A DNA stretch of 64,000 nt from Actinocorallia sp. API 0066 (lineage in GTDB: Bacteria > Actinomycetota > Actinomycetes > Streptosporangiales > Streptosporangiaceae), in contig NZ_JAJLQY010000004.1 in NCBI RefSeq assembly GCF_020991275.1, positions 372,001 to 436,000 on the forward strand. Direction: 5' to 3'. Below, one piece after another: positions 61,644 through 64,000 of this stretch. Within the stretch, counting starts at the first letter, position 1; each line of letters opens with the position of its first letter. The notes under the pieces are model-generated. The model was not told where the DNA came from. It saw only the letters and a list, made by a program, of their open reading frames with translations, and ran no database searches. Made by a program: the position numbers and the translations under genes.

Positions 61644-61832
61644 TCAGCGGTCCCGCATCCGCGCCCGCAACCGGTCAAGCTTCCGCTGCAACCGCGACCG
61701 CCGCGGATCCAACCGCCGCCGCGTCGCCTCCACCGCCCCCGCCAGCTCCCGCACCGCGAGGAACACCTGGAACGCCGCGAACGCCACAACGCACAGACCC
61801 ACACTCGTCAGCACGATCATCGCCCACACCAC
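61644..61832 (-). CDS. Small membrane protein between pafC and tatA
   Basis: 62 residues: one hydrophobic helix (about 3-27) and a strongly basic C-terminal helix (RRRLDPRRSRLQRKLDRLRARMRDR, split). The function is unknown. It lies on the same strand as pafBC and tatAC and may be part of that transcript. Confidence 0.65.
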   Translation of the reverse strand: MVWAMIVLTSVGLCVVAFAAFQVFLAVRELAGAVEATRRRLDPRRSRLQRKLDRLRARMRDR

Positions 61833-61882
61833 CCCACGAACCTAGCACCCGGCGCCGCCGACCCGGCCCCGGACGCCACACC

Positions 61883-62833
61883 TCACGCGTACAGCGCCAG
61901 CGCCCGCTCCGCGTCCCCGCGCACCGCAGCCACCAGCTCCGGCGGCGCCACCACCCGCGCCTGCTCGCCCAGCCGCAGCGCCAGCGACCGCACCCACCGC
62001 GGATCCGACGCCCGCAACACCACCCGCGACCGCCCCTCCCCCAACTCCTCGACGCTCTCACACGGATAGTGGTCCGACACCCACCGGCCCGCCGCCGTCA
62101 ACTCGAACGTCACCCGCACGTCCCCCGCCGACGCCTGGAACAGGCCCGCGTCCAGATCACGGCCGCGCACCCCGTCCGGCACCCGCGCCGCGACCTCCAG
62201 CACCGACACCGCCGAGATCTGGTCCATCCGGAACAACCGCACCGCCTCCGCGCGACGGCACCACCCCTCCAGATACGTCCTGCCGTCCACCACGAGCACC
62301 CGCATCGGATCCACCTCGCGCTCGGTGTACTCGTCACGGCCCGCCACGTAGTACCTCAGATGCAGCCTGCGGCCCGACCGCAGCGCCTCCTGCACCTGCC
62401 CGAGCGCACCCGTACGGCCGTCCACCTCCACCGACACCTGGCGCGCGGCCGCCGCCGCCTCGCCCGCCGCGGCCTCCAGCTTCGCCACCAGCCGCGCCAG
62501 CGCGTCCCGCTCGGCCGCGCCCGGCAGCTCCGCCAGCATCCGCAGCGCCACCAGCAGCGCCGCCGCCTCGTCCGCGCCCAACCGCAGCGGACGGCTGATC
62601 GACTCGGCCTCCGCGACGGTGATGTCCCCACCCTCGTAGGAGATGTCGATCGGGCAGTACGGATCGGGCGAGCGCAGCTCAAGACACCACAGCAGGCTCA
62701 GGTCATCACGCAGCTGGCGTTCGGTCACCCCGAACGCCTCCGCCGCCTCCGCGACGCTCACCGTGTCCCGCGCCACCACGTACGGCACGAGCGCCAGCAG
62801 CCGCGACAGCCGGTCCGACGACGTCGTCGTCAC
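61883..62833 (-). CDS. pafC: WYL-domain regulator PafC
   Basis: 316 residues. An N-terminal helix-turn-helix (VSVAEAAEAFGVTERQLRDDLSLLWCL), a WYL domain (GRRLHLRYYVAGRDEYTEREVDPMRVLVVDGRTYLEGWCRRAEAVRLFRMDQI, split here) and the C-terminal WCX extension. It pairs with PafB to activate DNA-damage genes in mycobacteria. The GTG start overlaps the pafB stop (GTGA). LEGW replaces the canonical WYL tripeptide. Confidence 0.93.
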   Translation of the reverse strand: MTTTSSDRLSRLLALVPYVVARDTVSVAEAAEAFGVTERQLRDDLSLLWCLELRSPDPYCPIDISYEGGDITVAEAESISRPLRLGADEAAALLVALRMLAELPGAAERDALARLVAKLEAAAGEAAAAARQVSVEVDGRTGALGQVQEALRSGRRLHLRYYVAGRDEYTEREVDPMRVLVVDGRTYLEGWCRRAEAVRLFRMDQISAVSVLEVAARVPDGVRGRDLDAGLFQASAGDVRVTFELTAAGRWVSDHYPCESVEELGEGRSRVVLRASDPRWVRSLALRLGEQARVVAPPELVAAVRGDAERALALYA

Positions 62834-63774
62834 GACAGCACCCCCTTCAGATGCCGGATCACCGCGTCCCGCAGATCCGGCGGATCCAACACCACAAGAT
62901 CATCGGCGAACCTCGCGAGGCTCGACGCCGTCCACTCCGCGTCCCACACGCTCAAGTCCGCCTCCTCCCACTCCTCGTCCACCGGCACCACCGCCGACGC
63001 GAACCGCCGCACCCCCTGCGCGCCGCCCCGCCGCAGCCGCACCCGCGCCGTCCGCCGCTCCGCCGGACGCTCCGCGAAGTCGAACGCCACCGCCCGGATG
63101 TCCACACCCTCCGGCACCCGCACCGACCCGTCCGGGCCGACACCCGCCACCGCGCCCGCGATCCGCGACAGCCGGAACACCCGCGTCGCCTCCCGCACCC
63201 GGTCGAACCCCACCAGGTACCAGCGGCCCCGCCGCGACGTCAGCCCCCACGGCTCCACAAGCCGCCGCTGCGCCTCCGGATGCCCCATCTTCACATAGTC
63301 GAACGCCACCGGACGGCCGTCCCGCACCGCCTCGTACAGCGCCTGGAACGCCGGATCGTCGGCCGCCACCCGCGACTGCAGCACCGGCGACCCCGCCGGA
63401 TCCGCGTCGATCCCCGCCGCGCGCAACTTGAACAGCGCGCCCGAGGCGGCCTCCGCCATCGACGTCTGCTGCCACACCCGCGCGGCCAGGCCCAGCACCG
63501 CCACCTCGTCCGGCGTCAGATGGACGTCCGGCAGCTCATAGGCGTGCGGCGGGATCCGATAACCGACCTCGTCGTCCTCGTCACTGCCCAACTCCAGCGG
63601 AATGCCCAGCTCACGCAGCTCGTCCTTGTCCCGCTCGAACATCCGCTTGAACGCCTCGGGCGAATCCGGATAGCCCGGCACCGCGCGCCTGATCTGCTCC
63701 GCCGACAGATACCGCCTGGTCGCCAGCAGGCACACCACCAGATGCAGCAGCCGGTCCGTCTTACGCCGCGACAT
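62830..63774 (-). CDS. pafB: WYL-domain regulator PafB
   Basis: 314 residues. RRKTDRLLHLVVCLLATRRYLSAEQIR is the PafB helix-turn-helix start. The WYL domain contains EPWGLTSRRGRWYLVGFDRVREATRVFRLSRI, followed by WCX. It is the partner of PafC, coupled by GTGA. The ATG at 63774 is chosen for family agreement; a GTG at 63786 adds four residues. pafA itself is not in the window. Confidence 0.94.
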   Translation of the reverse strand: MSRRKTDRLLHLVVCLLATRRYLSAEQIRRAVPGYPDSPEAFKRMFERDKDELRELGIPLELGSDEDDEVGYRIPPHAYELPDVHLTPDEVAVLGLAARVWQQTSMAEAASGALFKLRAAGIDADPAGSPVLQSRVAADDPAFQALYEAVRDGRPVAFDYVKMGHPEAQRRLVEPWGLTSRRGRWYLVGFDRVREATRVFRLSRIAGAVAGVGPDGSVRVPEGVDIRAVAFDFAERPAERRTARVRLRRGGAQGVRRFASAVVPVDEEWEEADLSVWDAEWTASSLARFADDLVVLDPPDLRDAVIRHLKGVLS

Positions 63775-63805
63775 CGTCAGCGCCACCTCCCTCCGGTTGA
63801 AACGC

Positions 63806-63811
63806 TACCGT
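63806..63811 (+). promoter_or_regulatory. -10 box of the DUF3866 gene
   Basis: TACCGT 7 nt before the GTG at 63819, divergent from pafB (leaderless). Confidence 0.5.
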
Positions 63812-63818
63812 CTTCCCC

Positions 63819-64000
63819 GTGATCCGATGGCGTAAAGGCACAGTCCACAGCGTCCGCCGCAGCTGGCCGGGCGCGATCGAACTCGACGTGACGATCGACG
63901 GCGACCCCGCGCGGGCCCTCGCCTACCCGGCCCTCGTCGGCCACCCGGAACCCGGCGACACCGTCCTGCTCAACACCAACGCCCTCGCCCTCGGGCTCGG
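63819..64000 (+). CDS. DUF3866 family protein (5' part, cut by window end)
   Basis: The first 60 residues are present: VIRWRKGTVHSVRRSWPGA, then VDGDPARALAYPALVGHPEPGDTVLLNTNALALGLG-type sequence matching the N-terminus of DUF3866 proteins. These are of unknown function and often sit beside pafBC/tat genes in actinomycetes. The GTG at 63819 follows TACCGT by 7 nt. Confidence 0.82.
   Translation, partial: MIRWRKGTVHSVRRSWPGAIELDVTIDGDPARALAYPALVGHPEPGDTVLLNTNALALGL

Overview
The window is chromosomal DNA from a high-GC actinomycete. By eye it is above 70% GC, with strongly G/C-ending codons, many GTG starts, 1-8 nt stop/start overlaps, and many genes whose start codon sits 6-8 nt after a TAnnnT box (leaderless style). 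RbpA, PafB/PafC, Tat, HelY, a SigE-type ECF factor, Ppm1 with Lnt, NgcEFG with a ROK regulator, DUF3040, DUF2252 and DUF3866 are typical of Actinomycetota. A Streptosporangiales/Actinomadura-like organism would fit, but that is inference. I see no tRNA or rRNA gene, CRISPR array, phage or insertion sequence. It reads as a core/semi-core region with small accessory cassettes.

Layout. 0-3.5 kb: RsbW-type kinase gene, a predicted structured small RNA, DUF3040, a GHL10-like lipoprotein hydrolase and a PPOX-fold protein. 3.5-6.2 kb: a three-gene cassette with a ferritin-like di-metal protein labelled 'metal-dependent hydrolase' in databases, a flavin/2Fe-2S reductase and a TetR regulator. I read it as a possible diiron oxygenase system. 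6.2-12.4 kb: isochorismate synthase, tyrosine phosphatase, Bcr/CflA pump, HAD phosphatase, and an uncharacterised large/small membrane-protein pair. 12.4-26 kb: Gfo/Idh oxidoreductase, EEP phosphatase, HxlR regulator, NADAR protein, sigma factor with a membrane partner, methyltransferase, MFS, Ala-rich protein, pirin, DUF4253, CPBP protease, LysE exporter, glycerol kinase. 26-35 kb: MoxR/DUF58/VWA operon, two methyltransferases, GDPD, rbpA with a textbook SigR promoter, fxsA, lnt-ppm1 and a PCD-family protein. 35-41.4 kb: HExxH-LysM peptidase, then rok-ngcE-ngcF-ngcG for amino-sugar uptake.

41.6-48.9 kb: DUF2252, MazG-like, acyl-CoA dehydrogenase, DUF1707-FHA protein, SPFH lipoprotein and a DrrAB-type exporter with a divergent TetR gene. 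49-54 kb: small hypothetical, DUF4365 nuclease-like protein, Lrp, and a LacI regulator divergent from an orphan sugar-ABC ATPase, with two LacI operators between them. A nested-palindrome repeat follows; another copy lies inside the lysE coding sequence. 54-64 kb: M24 peptidase, 5'-3' exonuclease, Crp regulator, and the conserved pafB-pafC-tatA-tatC-helY block, ending in a truncated DUF3866 gene.

Links. The ngc operon has no ATPase of its own, so the orphan UgpC/MsiK-like ATPase may energise it. NgcE looks like a Tat-exported lipoprotein, and tatAC and lnt are both here. PafBC is the mycobacterial DNA-damage regulator, and the exonuclease promoter partly matches its motif. Regulatory calls rest on visible dyads and spacing, not on experiments.
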